Shown one piece after another: positions 22,101 through 36,060 of a stretch of 64,000 bases of DNA. The translations under genes were made by a program, and so were the position numbers. This DNA is from Pristionchus mayeri (taxonomy: Eukaryota; Nematoda; Chromadorea; Rhabditida; Neodiplogasteridae). The notes under the pieces were generated by a model, which did no database searches, was not told the DNA's origin, and saw nothing but the letters and a program-made list of their open reading frames with translations. Position 1 is the first letter of the stretch, and each line of letters begins with the position of its first letter. Location: the NCBI GenBank assembly GCA_036245805.1, contig BTRK01000002.1:18717067-18781066 (forward strand), given 5' to 3'.

Positions 22101-25100
22101 AAGTTCAAGCTTAGTTTTCTCGTAATGCAGACACTTATGATTTAGATAAATATTGTTGTTGGAATGTACAAGCATATGCCTCTGTTATGCCATGAGGCCA
22201 GATAATGGCAAAAGCATACAAGCAAGATCGACCAAATAACTTAGAGGCTTCCAAATCGGACAGGACTTATGCAACAACCTAATAGAATGACTCACTCGAT
22301 GGCCCTCGCATCTTCTTCCCTCAGATGAGGCAGAGAGAGCAGAGGATGGTCGTCCCACCATCTGAAGTACTTGAGGTTACTAAGTAAGCATATTGGCCAA
22401 TTCCTGCCCTTCCAGATCCCATCCAATCTGTCACCAACCCGCCATTCCCACCAACTCGCAGCTCCCAAGGTGCTACCTGACTACATAATCGGAAATCCGG
22501 TCACGTAATGAGCAACTCGATTCCAGTGGCACTCTGCTTAAATAGTTACGCAATGAGTGTGCACTCAATCTCCGTCTCAATCCCACACGATTGTGCCCTC
22601 TCGAGTAGAGTAATCTATACCACTCATCTCTACCTGGGAACCACTTGCAGACAGATGGGCAGACGAGATATTAATATGGAAAATGGAAGTTTAGATCCAA
22701 AATTTTTCGAAAAGTCGAATTGAGTCAGAAGGGTTACCTCGCAGAATGGCACATCTGCTGGAGTATTCCCATCGTGAGTGCAGTGCTCATCCATCCATTC
22801 AGAGATGCCACTTCACGCATCGCCTATAATGAATAAATTTAGTTATATTATTTTTATAAATATCATTTATCATAATGTGAAATGATGTGACCTGTAGTAT
22901 CCTCACAACAGACTCGATGACAGATCGTTGATCCGTGCGGTAGTCCGTCTGGAGAGGAGTGCGGGAGAAGTGCGTCTGAGAAAGAAGGAATGCATGGAAT
23001 GCAGTTCAAATACGAATATTGGTTAGTCTAACACGGCAAGGATAGGGAAAAGGCAGATATCGCCATTATTGATTCGTGCACAAACCTGGAAGAGAATGTT
23101 CGTCTTCGTGTGTGCACATCCCATATCTCTGCCAGTCAGTCTCATCCTGCACGATCGAGCCATCTTCCTGCAATGATCATCATTCTTACACCACAGAAGA
23201 GCTTCGGTTGGGAAAAAGAAGAATATCGAATTGTTTCTTGTTCTGTTGAGTATTTTTTTACAAAAATCGAGCATAACTACAATGAAAATTATTTTAAAGA
23301 TGAACTATAAACATACGCATTGATTTCATCCTCGTTGTGTCTCACTGGAATCTCGTCGTACTGGGGAATGTCCTGCAAGTTCATTTGTAACAGTGTAAAT
23401 ATTTTAATATTGTCGAAGTAACTAAGTCATAAACTGAACGGGGGCTGACAGTCAGAGTGTTGAGTGCCTGTTCTACTGTCATCTCCGCCCTCATCGTCGT
23501 GGTGAGGAATCGGATGCTCTGATGCTCGAGGTAGTACACTGAGGCAAGACGACCGAAGGGAGTCGACTGCACCGTGCCCTCCCCCTACAGAATACACAAT
23601 CAGTATGGCAGCAACGTTTTAAAATAATACCATTCTTGAAAAAAAGTTAGTATTGAAAAAAATTGAAGCAAGAATATCTAACTCCTCAATGCTGACCTCG
23701 TTGATCTCGATGCAATTGGACTGCACCAACTCTTCGAGTGAATGATCGATTAGTGAAGTGAGGAATGCAGTCACTGATTCCTCTGAGACATCGTCCAGAC
23801 CGTAGAAACTGCAAGGATTCGCAAATATATCACAAAATACCCGTCATAGATATATTTAGGCAAACTCTAAAGGATAATAGCACAACTAAACAGCAAGATA
23901 CAACTGGATACTTTGGATTGACGAAGAGTCTTCTGTAGAGGTACGTGCCCGCGAGATATTCCATCACCTGAAAAACAATTCTGTAATTCCGAGTATAGAC
24001 TGAATAGTCAGATACTATGTGCTCGTAATTATACTCTTATAATTATAAGGCTGTTGCATAAGTTCCTTTCTTTTTTCTTTTGGACAATTCTGCTGAAGTA
24101 AGTGGACAGACGAGATATTCTGATTTCCTTGTGATATGGTATTGATTGAGGATTACACCCATGAAATGGTTTTGAATCTACTCCGTATCTTGGGTGGCTA
24201 GCACGTTTCAGGAAATGAGCATCGGAAAACGGCTATTTTTAGCATTTTGAGTTGGGCCCTTGTTGCCGAGAATTCGTTCTGATTCGACGCAATTATCCAG
24301 TACTAGGACAAGAGTTGATTGTTCACTTAAGTGCAAAAAATTCGTATTCGAATGCGTGTGGTAAACAGGGGATACCCAAATCTGTTGATTTCAACGTGTG
24401 AATCTCGATGTATTTTTTTCAAAGAATTCAGCTCGTGAAAGCAGACCAATCTTTTCCTAAATATGATTGCATATATGCACGGTAAGGTCCTTCACAACCC
24501 ATCACAATTCAGCCCTTCTCATCGATGTCTATGAATTATGTGGCAAATAATTTGAAATCCGTAATTTTCAGAAAGAATGAAATCTCATCGGGCCCATATT
24601 TCATGCAGGGTTTTTAAGGCACAATTCTCGCGATATGTCATACGAGATACCCCATCATATTGCTTTAGAATAGTGTGACAAATTCAGCACCATAACTGCT
24701 CTCCTCGGAGCTGTGAATAATTGAACACTCGGATCAAACATACTAGTACGATGACTTCCGATCTAAATTGGCCCATGCTCACTGATATAATCGAACCAAG
24801 ATCGTACTCGATATAGAGTGTACTCATGCCCCAATCAACTGTAACAAACCATTATTTGATTGGTCGATTGCAAAGAACAGTGGAGGTTACAATGTTCAGG
24901 CACGAAAAAAGAAAGGAACTTATGCAACAGCCTTATATAATAAATACTGTCTCTCTTACCTGTTGTCTACTCGTGATCGTGCCAGCATTGATCTCTGCAT
25001 TCACGTGATTCGCCAATTGGGGCAGCATACTGCAAGAAAAAAAGTGGAGTGGCAGGAATGCTCATCCAAAAGTACAATTTCAGAGGAATTAAATTTGTTA

Positions 25101-28100
25101 TTGCAATAAAAAATAAATATATCACACCCTACAATTAAATTTTTAATATTTTATATTTTAAGGGAATTTCCTACAGTAAGGATAATTTTACACACCTCGA
25201 TTCGACGGGGAAGGGCTCGTAGAGGAAACGCTTGTAGAAGTTCTAGAATATAATCAATTGTCTAGATCAAAGATGATTGGTCGACCTTCTTCGCATCCTG
25301 CACGTAGATCACAGCGACAGCCGAGTCATCGAACTGCGGTCGACCAGCCCTTCCCATCATCTGCAGCACGTCTGCAATGGCAGAGGAATGAACTCTAGTC
25401 GAGCAACCTTATCCCCCCTCCCGAGTAACTCACGACTTGAAGAAGAACAAACAACAATACAGAATAAATTGGCGATTGCATGTGTTTGACATTCAAATTA
25501 CTCAAACTAAAATGAATGAGAAGTATAATACCAGTGACGGGGAAGTCGACGTACTTGCCAGTCTTCCCGTCAAAGTACTCCGTACCCTTGACGATCACCT
25601 TAACACGGAGGGTTAGGGCCATCACTACTTCTCAACTTTCATCTTGCCAATCGATATTCCACCCCTCTCTACCGTACTCACCAGATGGGCGGGCATATTG
25701 ATTCCCCATGCGAGAGTCGCCGTCGCAATCAGCACTTGGATCTTACGCTCCACGAACAGCTGCAAGGAAGGGAATGAAGAGTAGAGCTATTGGCAGAAAA
25801 ATCACTGCCGAAACAAAGATACATATATATTAGTATCGAAGCTGAAATGCAGATAGGTAGATTCCCTATGTCCCTTCAACAATTTGCTCATTGCCCTCTC
25901 CCCACATGTTCCACGAGTGCTCTCTCCGCCGGCATCAATCCTGCGTGGTGCATTCCGATTCCGAAGGGCAGCGTCAACTTCAGATTCTCATCACGAATCG
26001 ACCGAACGTGCTCTTCCAACTGCAGAGAGGAATGATCAAGATTATATACCACTATTCCAAAGACAATAGGAAAACAAATCTTATCGGATAAAGAAAACAT
26101 GTTGGATGAGTACGACAGTACCTCAGTGGGGCTGCACTTCAGCCACTGACGGGGATCATCCTGAGACACGAGATGGGAGATGAAGGCCATCGCAGTCAAT
26201 CTGAAGGGGGAGAGACCGTCTCGGAATGCAAAAGGAATTTTTATGCATTCATGGTGCACATTCAAAATACATTTTTATTTGACATATACGATTTTTCAAT
26301 ATTCTTCTTCTCTCTTCACACCTCGTTTGCCTCCTCGATGCGACGAATACGATCACTGGCTTGTGCGGAGAGTACGTCAGAATGGCTGCAATCATATATT
26401 TAAAATTGAAATGCTACTCGAGAAGGGAGGAACATTATTATTACGGCTTAAAAAGGAATAGAGAAACGAAAAATGGCAATAAAAATGGGTCACCCTTGAA
26501 TGCAGGCTTGTTCATGAGTGCCATTCGGGGACAGTAGTGCTGGCCAGGGAAACCAGAGATGTGCACGTTCACGGGCACTGGACGGACTGCCGGACGGAAG
26601 TTGAAGAGATACGCCTAAATATGGCCACTCCATTGTGTGTCTCGATGTGTGGATAATATTCAAAGTACTCGTACATCCTTGATTCCCAGCCATGCTCCGA
26701 CATCTCCTGCATTGGCGAGAGCAGTGGAGAGACCGATGAGACGAGCGGGAGAGGAACGGAGACACGAACGACGAGTCACCAACTTAAGTCTGCAGAGAAA
26801 CTGAGATGAGGAGGGAAGGATAGACAAAGATGAGAATTACTCATGGGAAACCGAGAGTTTGAGCGAAAGGACGAGTACGTCTCCATCTCTTCCCTACCTC
26901 GTCACAATAGCCTCGAGTACATTTCCCCTCTCGACTCCCAGCAGATGGATCTCGTCGATGATGACCAGACCGACGTTGCGCACGTACTCACGAGTCGCCC
27001 ACGATCTGATGATACGTCACATTCACGCATGTTTTACATTCATTGTCGATTAATAATGAAGGCGTACAAAATCCCTTTCTATCTGTATAACATTGTTTTC
27101 AGAAACCCTTGATCCGTGGCTACCTGGTGACACCATCCCACTTCTCGGGAGTGGCGATCAGAATTGGCGATGCGTTGAGAGTGGCGACATCGGGAGTGAC
27201 GTCACCCGACAACTCCAGTACTCTGCAAATATAACGAAAAATGACTGAACCTTTTACTTTGCAGTATTACTGCAAATAATGATTTCCAGGGTGTTTTGTA
27301 TGTGGTGTACTCACTTGTATCCCATTCTCTTCTCGAATTTCTCCTGCCAATCGGCGACTCTCTCCCTCACCAGTGCCTTCAGAGGAGCGATGTACACGCA
27401 CTGAAAGAAGAGGAGATCAGCTTAGCACTTAATGTACCAGTCAATCACATTCACATTTGCCAATAATGGCATCTATTCCTAGAAGAATAGCTATCGACTC
27501 CACTATATTTCATCACTCACCTTCTTTCCAGGATGGGCGTTGAGTAGTCTGAATATGGCCAGTTCTGCTATGCACGTCTTGCCCGATCCCGTGGGAGCAC
27601 CAAGGAGAACACTCTCGTCAGTGTGGAACAGGGCATGGAATGCCTGCAGGGGAACGTTTAAGAGAGAGCGGAAGTGATGCGCATTATGAGGCATCGGACA
27701 GTTTCCAAATAGTTACAAAATACATATATCAATCTTGACTTTTGAATTTCAAAAATATCATAGCGATTACTTGAGTCTGTATGGGATTGAAGCACTTGAA
27801 TGAGTAGATTGACTCGTACTCTCTGTTGTTGAGAACTTTGATGGGCAGAGGATCGAGGGGAAGCAAGTCTACAATGATGCAAGGGATAACTTATGCAATT
27901 ATTTCCTTCCTTTTCAAAATTAAAGATAAGGCTAATTTCGAACGTTAGTCCCCTCCTCTCCTCTCCCCCCTCTGACCAGTGTGTGCCTTCCCGGCCTCAG
28001 GGAGGACGCAGTTGTGTAGCGAGAGGGCGATCACTGAGTCTTCCACAAGATAGAAGTCTGAGGCCACTCGCAACTACAATCAATCCATACAATTACCTTC

Positions 28101-31100
28101 CGATGCAAGAGAATACGGTAGGTCAATGATGATAATCATCCTCACCTGGAATACCTTCGACAGTTGATTCTGTCTGATGGGAATGGTGAAGATGATGCGT
28201 TGTGGCTCTGACTGATCCACCTCAACAGACAATACTTATTCCAGAAACTTTTCTATATTCGACAAAACAGTCTCAACTCGCCTTCTTCTTGTTGATGGCT
28301 ACTCTCTCCTGGTGCACTATCAGATTCTCGTCGATGTTCTCCAGAATCACCCAGAACGCCTGTAATATCGGTCCTCATTATTCGTCTACAGTATCCTTCT
28401 GCTCCTCCTCTCCATTCCCTCCCTCACCTGTGCTCCAGCCTTGCCCAGCAACCTCGTATTCCAGTTGAAGATCGGCGTGAGCACTGCCTCCACTTGCACG
28501 ATCGTTCTCAAATTCAACTACGGTATTCTCATTACTTTGTGATTGGTATCCAGGATACAGTATCCTCGATCAACAGTAGGCCAAACCGCATCTCTTCACT
28601 CACGCAGTGATCGGCTTGAAGGATGCTTCCACATACACACGAGGCAGCATACGGAGGGCATCCAGAGTCTGCACAACTTAGTTTTTTTTAAAATTTATCT
28701 TTAAAATAAGAAGATAAAATTCTTAAAAGAACAAAAATCAGATGAAATATCACTTTTTCCTTCATATCACTATAAATCTTACCCTCTCTCCGTTGACCCT
28801 GAACATGTTGTTGAGTTCCTTGGCAGTGAGATCATAGATCTGTCCCTCTTTCATCCGTCGCAACTCGATCTTCTCCACCTCTCCGATCTGGATGAAATCC
28901 GGAACCAATTGTCTGCAATTCAGTCCTCTTTGATTAGAAGAGACAATGATCTCTGCAGTGATTCGTTCATCACAATTTCTGGTGTCTCACCTGAGTGGTG
29001 ACTGATTCGGCCACATTCTCTTCTCAATGGCCTTCGAGATGGTGAGGAGGGAGGAAGTAGCATGAGCCCATCCCTTCTTCAACGAGATCTCGAAGAAGGC
29101 ACGAGCGATGCGACCTGAATCCACTCCATCCATCCAATATCCAATCAACTGATCATTCCCCAAAGAGGCACATCAAGTCATAGCAATCGATAATTTCTTC
29201 CGTGCCCACTCACTTCCATTCTGCTGCACGTAGAGAGTCTCACTCATGAGTGAGAAGGAGGGCACGTGAGAGCGAGAGATGAATGACTGTAAGCGATCAA
29301 TTGAGAACCATCCATTCATCTCATATTCTTCACCACACCGAGTAAGTCCCTCAATGCGATCTCTCTCCCTTCTCCTCACCTGAATGAGACAGTTCACTTT
29401 GCCAGGCACACTAGCCAATCCTCCTCCTCTGATTGGAAGGACGCATCCGAATGCAGTGAGAGTCTCCAGGTCGGGAATCTCCTCTTCACGAATCTGAGAG
29501 AAGGCACAAATTTCATTTCAATCACTTGATGGGAGTACGATGTATCCAGTATTGTTGCAGTGATAAAAACAGGCCGTAGATTTCAGGTTCCCCGCAATAC
29601 CTTGAGTTGGGAGAATTCAGTCGCTTGCGCGATTAGTCCAATGGCCCTGTCATCGGGCAGGAAATCGGCGAAAGTCACGGGCAGATTCTGCAGAGATGGA
29701 CTATATTAACACTGCCGATTCATTCTAATCTCTGCACCTTGTCATTGAGCATCTCGATGGTCTCGTATTTGATGTAGAAGTTGGAGGCAATTCGACCGAG
29801 ATCCGTCGACGAGAGGAATTGATTACTGCAAGAGAAAGCAATAACAAAACATAAGAAGATGCTAAAAAATCTCACAAAAAACCATCACTGGGTAGTATTT
29901 TATTAAACTTAAGCACTGTCCTCACATTCAGTATCAGGCAAATGACATAAAGCAAGGTCGCCCCCTCGTGAACCTCCCCCCCCCCCCCAACTCACAGACT
30001 ATCGTATCTAATCATGTGATTCTTGTCCAGTTGTTCTGCCACTTCAGTCAGCATCTTCGTCAATCGATTGCGCAGCTCCGGATCCTACGAGACAATCGAT
30101 CGTCACACAGACATACCGTAATAGAACGATACCGTCTTCGTGATTCCATGCGGCATACCGTACGCCATCGGATTGATCTTGGCGCGAATGGTGAAGTAGG
30201 AGTACGATAGCCATTCGACAGCCTCGTCGATATTTGATACCGTACCTGGATAAAGGTATATTTCATAGATACTTCTTCATATCAAATTAATTTAACTTCA
30301 TAATCTAAGGTAATTTCCCACCCAGGGCGATTTCTGCATTGAGATTATCGTGAATCTTCTTGAAGAACTGCGACTCGATCGGTGCTTGTCTCACCAGCAT
30401 TCCCAGATATTTATCCATCGATTTCAACCACGTGATTATGATACCGTGGCCCTGAATGTGTATTATCGATGAATATGCAAGTTTAGCCTTCCTATCATCC
30501 ACGCCCTATCAGTTCGTAGCTTGAGTGGCCACTACTTCCTCCCCTCTCACCTCATTCTCGAATTGTGGTCTTCCCGCTCGTCCGAAGATCTGCTGTACAT
30601 CGAGTACTCCCAGATCGGAGAATGCTCCCTTCTCAGCATCGAATACTTCTGTGCCCTGAGGGGAAGAGATTCCATGAGGGAAGAGTGATCGGATAGGGGA
30701 GGAATGGACAAGAATGCCCTTCCGTATCCAATCTGAGAGTCACTCACTCGAATGACGACCGCATGTGCGGGTAGATTGACTCCCCATGCGAGGGTCGCAG
30801 TACAGAAGAGAACCTCCAAGAATCACTCATCAAACATTCCCCCAATGATACCCACAATGCACAGATATTAGGTAACTACAAAAAATAAATAAATAAATAT
30901 CCAAGCTAACATAAGTGAAGCTTACAAAAGTGTCTATTGCTATTTCCCTCATCTCCTCCTCACCGAGATGTGTCCAGCTGCGAAGACCTTCTCCATGAGA
31001 ATCCTGTCTGCCCTCTGGAGTCCCGCGTGATGGATACCAAATCCCGATTGGAAGAAAGTGTTCAGCTGACCATTACGAGACTGCATCACCTGCATTTCAC

Positions 31101-34100
31101 AGAATTGGAACGAATAATACGTTCTAACTGGAGCCACCTATGGTGTATCACTGACATTCTTCTTAGATGTCTGGTAGGATGCAGTGGAAGTGGCTGCAGC
31201 TGGAACGAAGATTGTCGAGTCGCCCTACAATCGACAAATTGAAATCATCATTAGGTATTGTTGAACAATAGGAATAGGAATGTAGTATACCGCCTTGGCA
31301 GCCTTCATTCGGAAGTACTCTGCCAGATTGGAAGTGGCATTGCGAGCGTGCACGAAGACTAGCACCTGCAGACAATACCTTCCATCTACTACCACCTACA
31401 CACTATCAAATGAGCATGTCTCATCGCTCTCAAATGACGTCCGCTCACCTGATGTCCCCTCTTGACGTAATCGATGGTCTCATCATAGCAGACGTCGTCC
31501 ATAATCATCATATTTTCACGGAAGTTACCCGTTGGCTGACGGACTCCGATGAATCTGAAGGAGCAATGCATCAAGACATATACTGAGATGGCGATTCGAA
31601 AGATATGCAGTAATACTCACTTCTGAGTGAGTGGCACGGGACGGAATCGACCATCGAAGAAGAAGAGACCTCTGCACAAGGGAAATTAGTTCCTTCTTCT
31701 ACTGATCTACTGACTTGTATGGATTGACTCTGATGAATCTGGCGACGTCGACGTAGTTGGGAAGAGTGGCAGAGAGACCGACGATGCGGATCCCAGTCTG
31801 ACTCATCTCCACCTAAACAATCAATGCATCAGGGAGTGATACGATATTCCACAACCGAATCAATAACTACCGTACCTGTCTGAGTGTTCTCGCCACGATC
31901 GTCTCGATGACTGGTCCTCTGTCGTCATGCAGCAGATGCACCTCAAGGAATCGATTGATCCTCTCTGAAGAGAAGAGGATAATCAGTGAGTACCTCATCG
32001 ATAATGAGTAGTCTGACGAGGGAAGCGAGCGCGTTGTCACCAGTCTTCCTCGTCACGACATCCCACTTCTCGGGAGTTAGAATCAGCATCTGATTAGATC
32101 TCATTCATATCAAATAACGATTCTCAACAATTGAAGACATGAACCATTTATAAGTTCAAATTTCTTCATGGTTTAGTTTCAGAAATAAAAGTTTAAAAAG
32201 ACGTCCATAAAATGCTATTAAGAGATTGAGCGTGTAACGGAAGCAAACCTGTGTCTCATCGATCTCCCTCTTGCTCAGAGTGGTATCTCCCGTCAATTCC
32301 CTCACTTTGAGACCGAGAGGAGCGAGTCTCTTCCCTGCACAAATCATTCAATCATCATCGAATCCGATCAAAGAGAAGGGAGCTCAGTGATCAATAATAG
32401 TGTCATTCCACTCGGAAAGGAGATGCTCACCGAAGCTCTCAGTCATCTCAGTCGCCAGTGCTTTCATTGGTGCGATGTAGATTATCTGCAAGCAATTTAC
32501 TTCTTTGATCTCACCTTCAGGAGCATAAATGTATCTCTTTTTTTATTAATCTCTTGAGTGCAACATGACAAGGGAGTTAAGCAATGGCCAAACCTTGAAA
32601 TCGTCCTTCATGATCGTTCCATCCTGTGTTCGATGCTCGTGGATCGTATTCAGAATAGTCAGCATGGCGATGTTCGTCTTTCCTGCACACATCATCCAAT
32701 TATGATATCATGCTCCCTATATATTCCCTCCTCCCTCCACCCTTCCTCACCTGCTCCCGTGGGAGCGCAGATGAGTAGATTCTCCCTCGTTCTGTATGCC
32801 TGCTCGAAGACTATCGACTGGATCGTATTCAGCTTCTCAAATCCTTTGAAGCCCAACTGCCCAATCTGCAAGCCAATCGATATGTGATTTTCTAAATAAT
32901 CTTTTTACAAACGAAGAGTAGCCCACCTCATCGAGATCCTTGATGAAGACATGTTTCACGTCCTGCACCGAATCTCTCTTGACAGGAGGGACCTGCGATT
33001 ACAGTAATCATCCATCCAGGTTACAGTACTGCATACCTTTACAATTTCGTAGGCGCGCTTATCGATTCGTTCGGAACCTTCAGGCAGGGCGTACTGTAAT
33101 TGACGAATCGATGCTACCGCAACCCCGTCCTTCCCCTTCTTCGAACCTTGAGTCCATTGATGGCGACAACAGTCTCTGCAGCATGGACTGCCCCATCGAA
33201 TACGAAGGGGTAGACCTCCTTCTGTTGGATGGCTGCTCGCAGAGAGGGCTCCCACTTAAGCGCCTCCAACTCCAGTTGTCTGAAGAAGCAAATAGAGCTA
33301 ATCAAGTTGAATTCAATGGCACATCCATTCTCTATGCCTGTATTTCAAAATGAGTGAGGTAGAGGAGGAACGGGGGGAGGTGGGTCAATTTTGCAAGAAG
33401 TGCCCACTCGAGAGTACACGCGATGTTCTCACTTCTTCCTGAATATCTCTCTCTGTGCCAATTCGATCTCCAATTTCTGTTCCTCTCCGAATGCATGAGT
33501 GATCCGATTCATCTCTCTAGCCATCTTCTTCTGCTCACGACGCATCTCCTAAATGGAAATGTTCCCATATCCTACGAGAATTCCGTCTATTCAATAACGA
33601 TATTAAACATATATTAATTGTATGTAAATGAAAAGGAAAGAATGATTAGATTGGACGAACCTTCCTCATCTCTGCTTCTCCCCTTGTCTGCACTACAACC
33701 TGCTGGCAGTAGCCTCCATTCCCACTCTGATTGCGAAGAGGAACCAACTGGAGAAGCACTCATTCAATACTCCCGTTTACCTTCTGATCCAGATGAATGG
33801 TCAAAGTACCTTGTGGGGGGCGAGAGAGGAAATCGTGGCTACATTCTGTCTTTTCGCTTCGTATAATTGTTCCTGTGAAGGGATGGGTCAACCCTCTCAT
33901 ACTTCTGCAACAACCCCACCCTCAAACTGGCTCTGTTCTCCAGAATCTTCCCCACTGTCTCGAAGAGTTCGAATCCCAGCAAGTCGATCAACTAAAAGTG
34001 GACATAATCAACAAAAGGAAATAGATGATGACCATGAGAACGACAAAGCATCAAATGGATCTTTGATGTATAACTCGCCTCTCCCTGGATGTCATCATCG

Positions 34101-35599
34101 CTCCTCTCTCCCACTATCAATTCGAAGAGTGTTTTCAGTATCATCTCCGAATCGGGAATCATCATCTCGATCGACTGAGCCAATTCAATCACCGAAAGGC
34201 CTGACAGAAGAATATCGATTTAAATGTTTCTCAAACGAACAAAAGCGAGCAAAGAAGCTCAAGTATTTATAAACGACGACTGCAGTTGTTCAACATCATG
34301 GGCAAGACTCTTGTTGTCAAACATACCTGAGACTCCAGAAGACGTGGGTTCATCATCTTCGAGGAATTCGTCCGAGTCATCCTACAACATAACCTTCACT
34401 GACCTCCCATTAACTCTTTGTTTACCTCAATGACTCTCTTTTCATCACTCTTCGTCTCCACTTCTGCATTCTTCCAGATCAATTCATTTGGCACGTAGTC
34501 CAAACTACAGCAAGAAATGAAGGTCATAATCGGTGGAGGAGGTTTATATGCTATGGGGAAGGATGTAACCTGTGATCGTGGTTGTCCATCTCCATCGTGC
34601 TCACACTCGTCCCCACTGCCAACACTTTCTCCATCCCATTCATCGTCTCTCTCGCTGTCGCAGAGAGTACCAATTCCTCCGTACGGAAGGGAGAAACTGC
34701 AAGCAGAGGGTTGGTCTACTACGGTCAGTCTATGAAAGCGTCAATATAATCGATTAATCAGCCTTACAATTACCGTACCTTGGTTGTGGGTGGAAGGTGG
34801 AATGGGCGGGTCGGGGACGATCTCTGGATGGCCGCAGACTCGTGACCAACAGAGAGACGCACTCTCGTGCAATGACTTCATCCCGACGATGGTGCGGAGT
34901 TGAGTGATCACTCAAAGACGAGAGTATAAGGGGAGATCATTCACGCGTGCATACTAACACAATGAAAGTAGAATCAAAACATATTCTGATATGAATCAAC
35001 TCACGTTCGAGTATCAACTCGAGTGTGGCCTTCTCGAAAAGATCTCCATTCTCGAAGAGTCCGGCCTTGGCGGATTCAACCTGTTCACTCCTTCATTCGT
35101 TAGAAGGAAGAATGCCTCTACCTCTGCTTCCTTGGGTGTCGACCCACTGCTCTTGAACATGTTGAGCGCCATGAGCACACGGTAGCGAACACGTTTACCT
35201 CCGGCTGCAAGAATAACAATTAGGCAACAGACTGATATGTTACTCACCAACTACAGCAACGGTGTTGGTGAGCATTCGAAGGAGGAGGGCCACTTCGTGC
35301 TTCTGATGGATGGAGTGAACAGCAGCAAGGAGAAGTCCATGCAGGCGAGCGAATTCAGATGAGAAGGGCTGAGAGGAGAGATCAAGGGGGCAATCAATCT
35401 AAATCACCTCAAGTGTATCTCCCTCATCCTGCTTCGGGGCATTCTTGGGATGGAATGGAAGCAGCTTCGATGATTTACCATCTGTCGCAAATAAGAATAT
35501 AAGCTAGCTAAACGGAAGTAGCTAACCTCTAGAGCTTGAAGAATCATCGAGCAACTTGTCGAGTGCATCTCGAGCCCTCTTCAAACGATGACGGCTCAT
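19110..35599 (-). CDS. ASCC3 homologue: Ski2-like double-cassette helicase
   Basis: A 3'-5' nucleic-acid helicase of the ASC-1 complex, involved in splitting collided ribosomes and in alkylation-damage repair. More than 40 small exons run from ATG at 35599 ([17 protein letters not shown]) to TAG at 19110. After a divergent N-terminus, the ASCC3-like linker reads [20 protein letters not shown]. Cassette 1 has APTGAGKT (about 32750), [12 protein letters not shown] (about 31990) and [15 protein letters not shown] (about 31780), followed by a Sec63 domain. Cassette 2 has GAPTGSGKT (about 27590), [13 protein letters not shown] (about 26940), GIGMHHAGL (about 25945) and [15 protein letters not shown] (about 25550), then Sec63-2 with [12 protein letters not shown] (20480) and a last exon with [14 protein letters not shown]. 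ATPase motifs are intact in both cassettes. Sequence such as [14 protein letters not shown] favours ASCC3 over Brr2/SNRNP200. Two introns hold mariner relics. Exons around 33.35-33.95 kb could not be fully phased. Confidence 0.95.
21007..22282. mobile_element. Decayed mariner in an ASCC3 intron
   Basis: A 1276-bp insertion with TA on both sides (21005-21006 and 22283-22284). The terminal inverted repeats start TTAGGTTGTTGCATAAGTC and match for about 30 bp with two mismatches. The length equals a full mariner, but no transposase frame remains. It accounts for nearly all of an intron that would otherwise be about 120 nt, between the exons reading DARAIE (22312) and [13 protein letters not shown] (20912). 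Confidence 0.85.
24046..24935. mobile_element. Internally deleted mariner-type element in an ASCC3 intron
   Basis: An 890-bp insertion with TA target duplications (24044-24045 and 24936-24937) and about 32-bp identical terminal inverted repeats starting TAAGGCTGTTGCATAAGTTC. No coding frame is left. The ends share the core GTTGCATAAGT with the 1276-bp element but differ elsewhere, so the two belong to related but distinct families. Without it the intron between 23967 and 24958 would be about 100 nt. Confidence 0.85.
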
Positions 35600-36060
35600 T
35601 TGACAGCTCAAATGAAGAAGTTATGGATAGGAACAAAAATGGCTGAAAAGAACGAATAGAAATTTGGAAACCAATGAGATAAAGAATTTACAACTTGCTC
35701 GTAAGATTGCACAATTTTTGTGGTGAACTACGGTAAGCCAAAGTTTGACAAACAGGAATCGAGAAATGTGTTTTTAAAAGTACTTCTTCCGCAATTAAAT
35801 TCAGCCACAAAATGTGTATTTGCTATACGCTTGCGACGAAGGTTGAGACACCAAGATTGGTACTAATCATCCAATAATGTTACATACGCTTAAACGTGAG
35901 CAATATAGGCATATCCGAATTAGTAACTAAAGCTCTTTATTCTAAGAAATCGAACAAATATACAGATGCATAAAATAACAAAGTAAATCTCCTGAGATCG
36001 TTTAAAACAAACGTCGAGTAATATTTTGCATTTTAACACAGCAAACGATGATCATTTTAA
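35600..36060. other. Spacer upstream of ASCC3
   Basis: About 460 nt of AT-rich sequence with no supported exon. It is the ASCC3 promoter and the 3' flank of the coiled-coil gene that ends at 36061; both genes run on the minus strand. Confidence 0.5.

Noticed and set aside
19110..35599. Brr2/SNRNP200 instead of ASCC3
   Set aside because: Both ATPase cassettes keep canonical motifs, and the linker and second-cassette wording ([18 protein letters not shown]) matches ASCC3; Brr2 has a degenerate second cassette and a different N-terminus.
35014..35599. Separate eIF3m-like gene at the 5' end of ASCC3
   Set aside because: The segment [13 protein letters not shown] looked like eIF3m, but the exons splice in phase into the following ASCC3 exons and the rest of the fold is absent.
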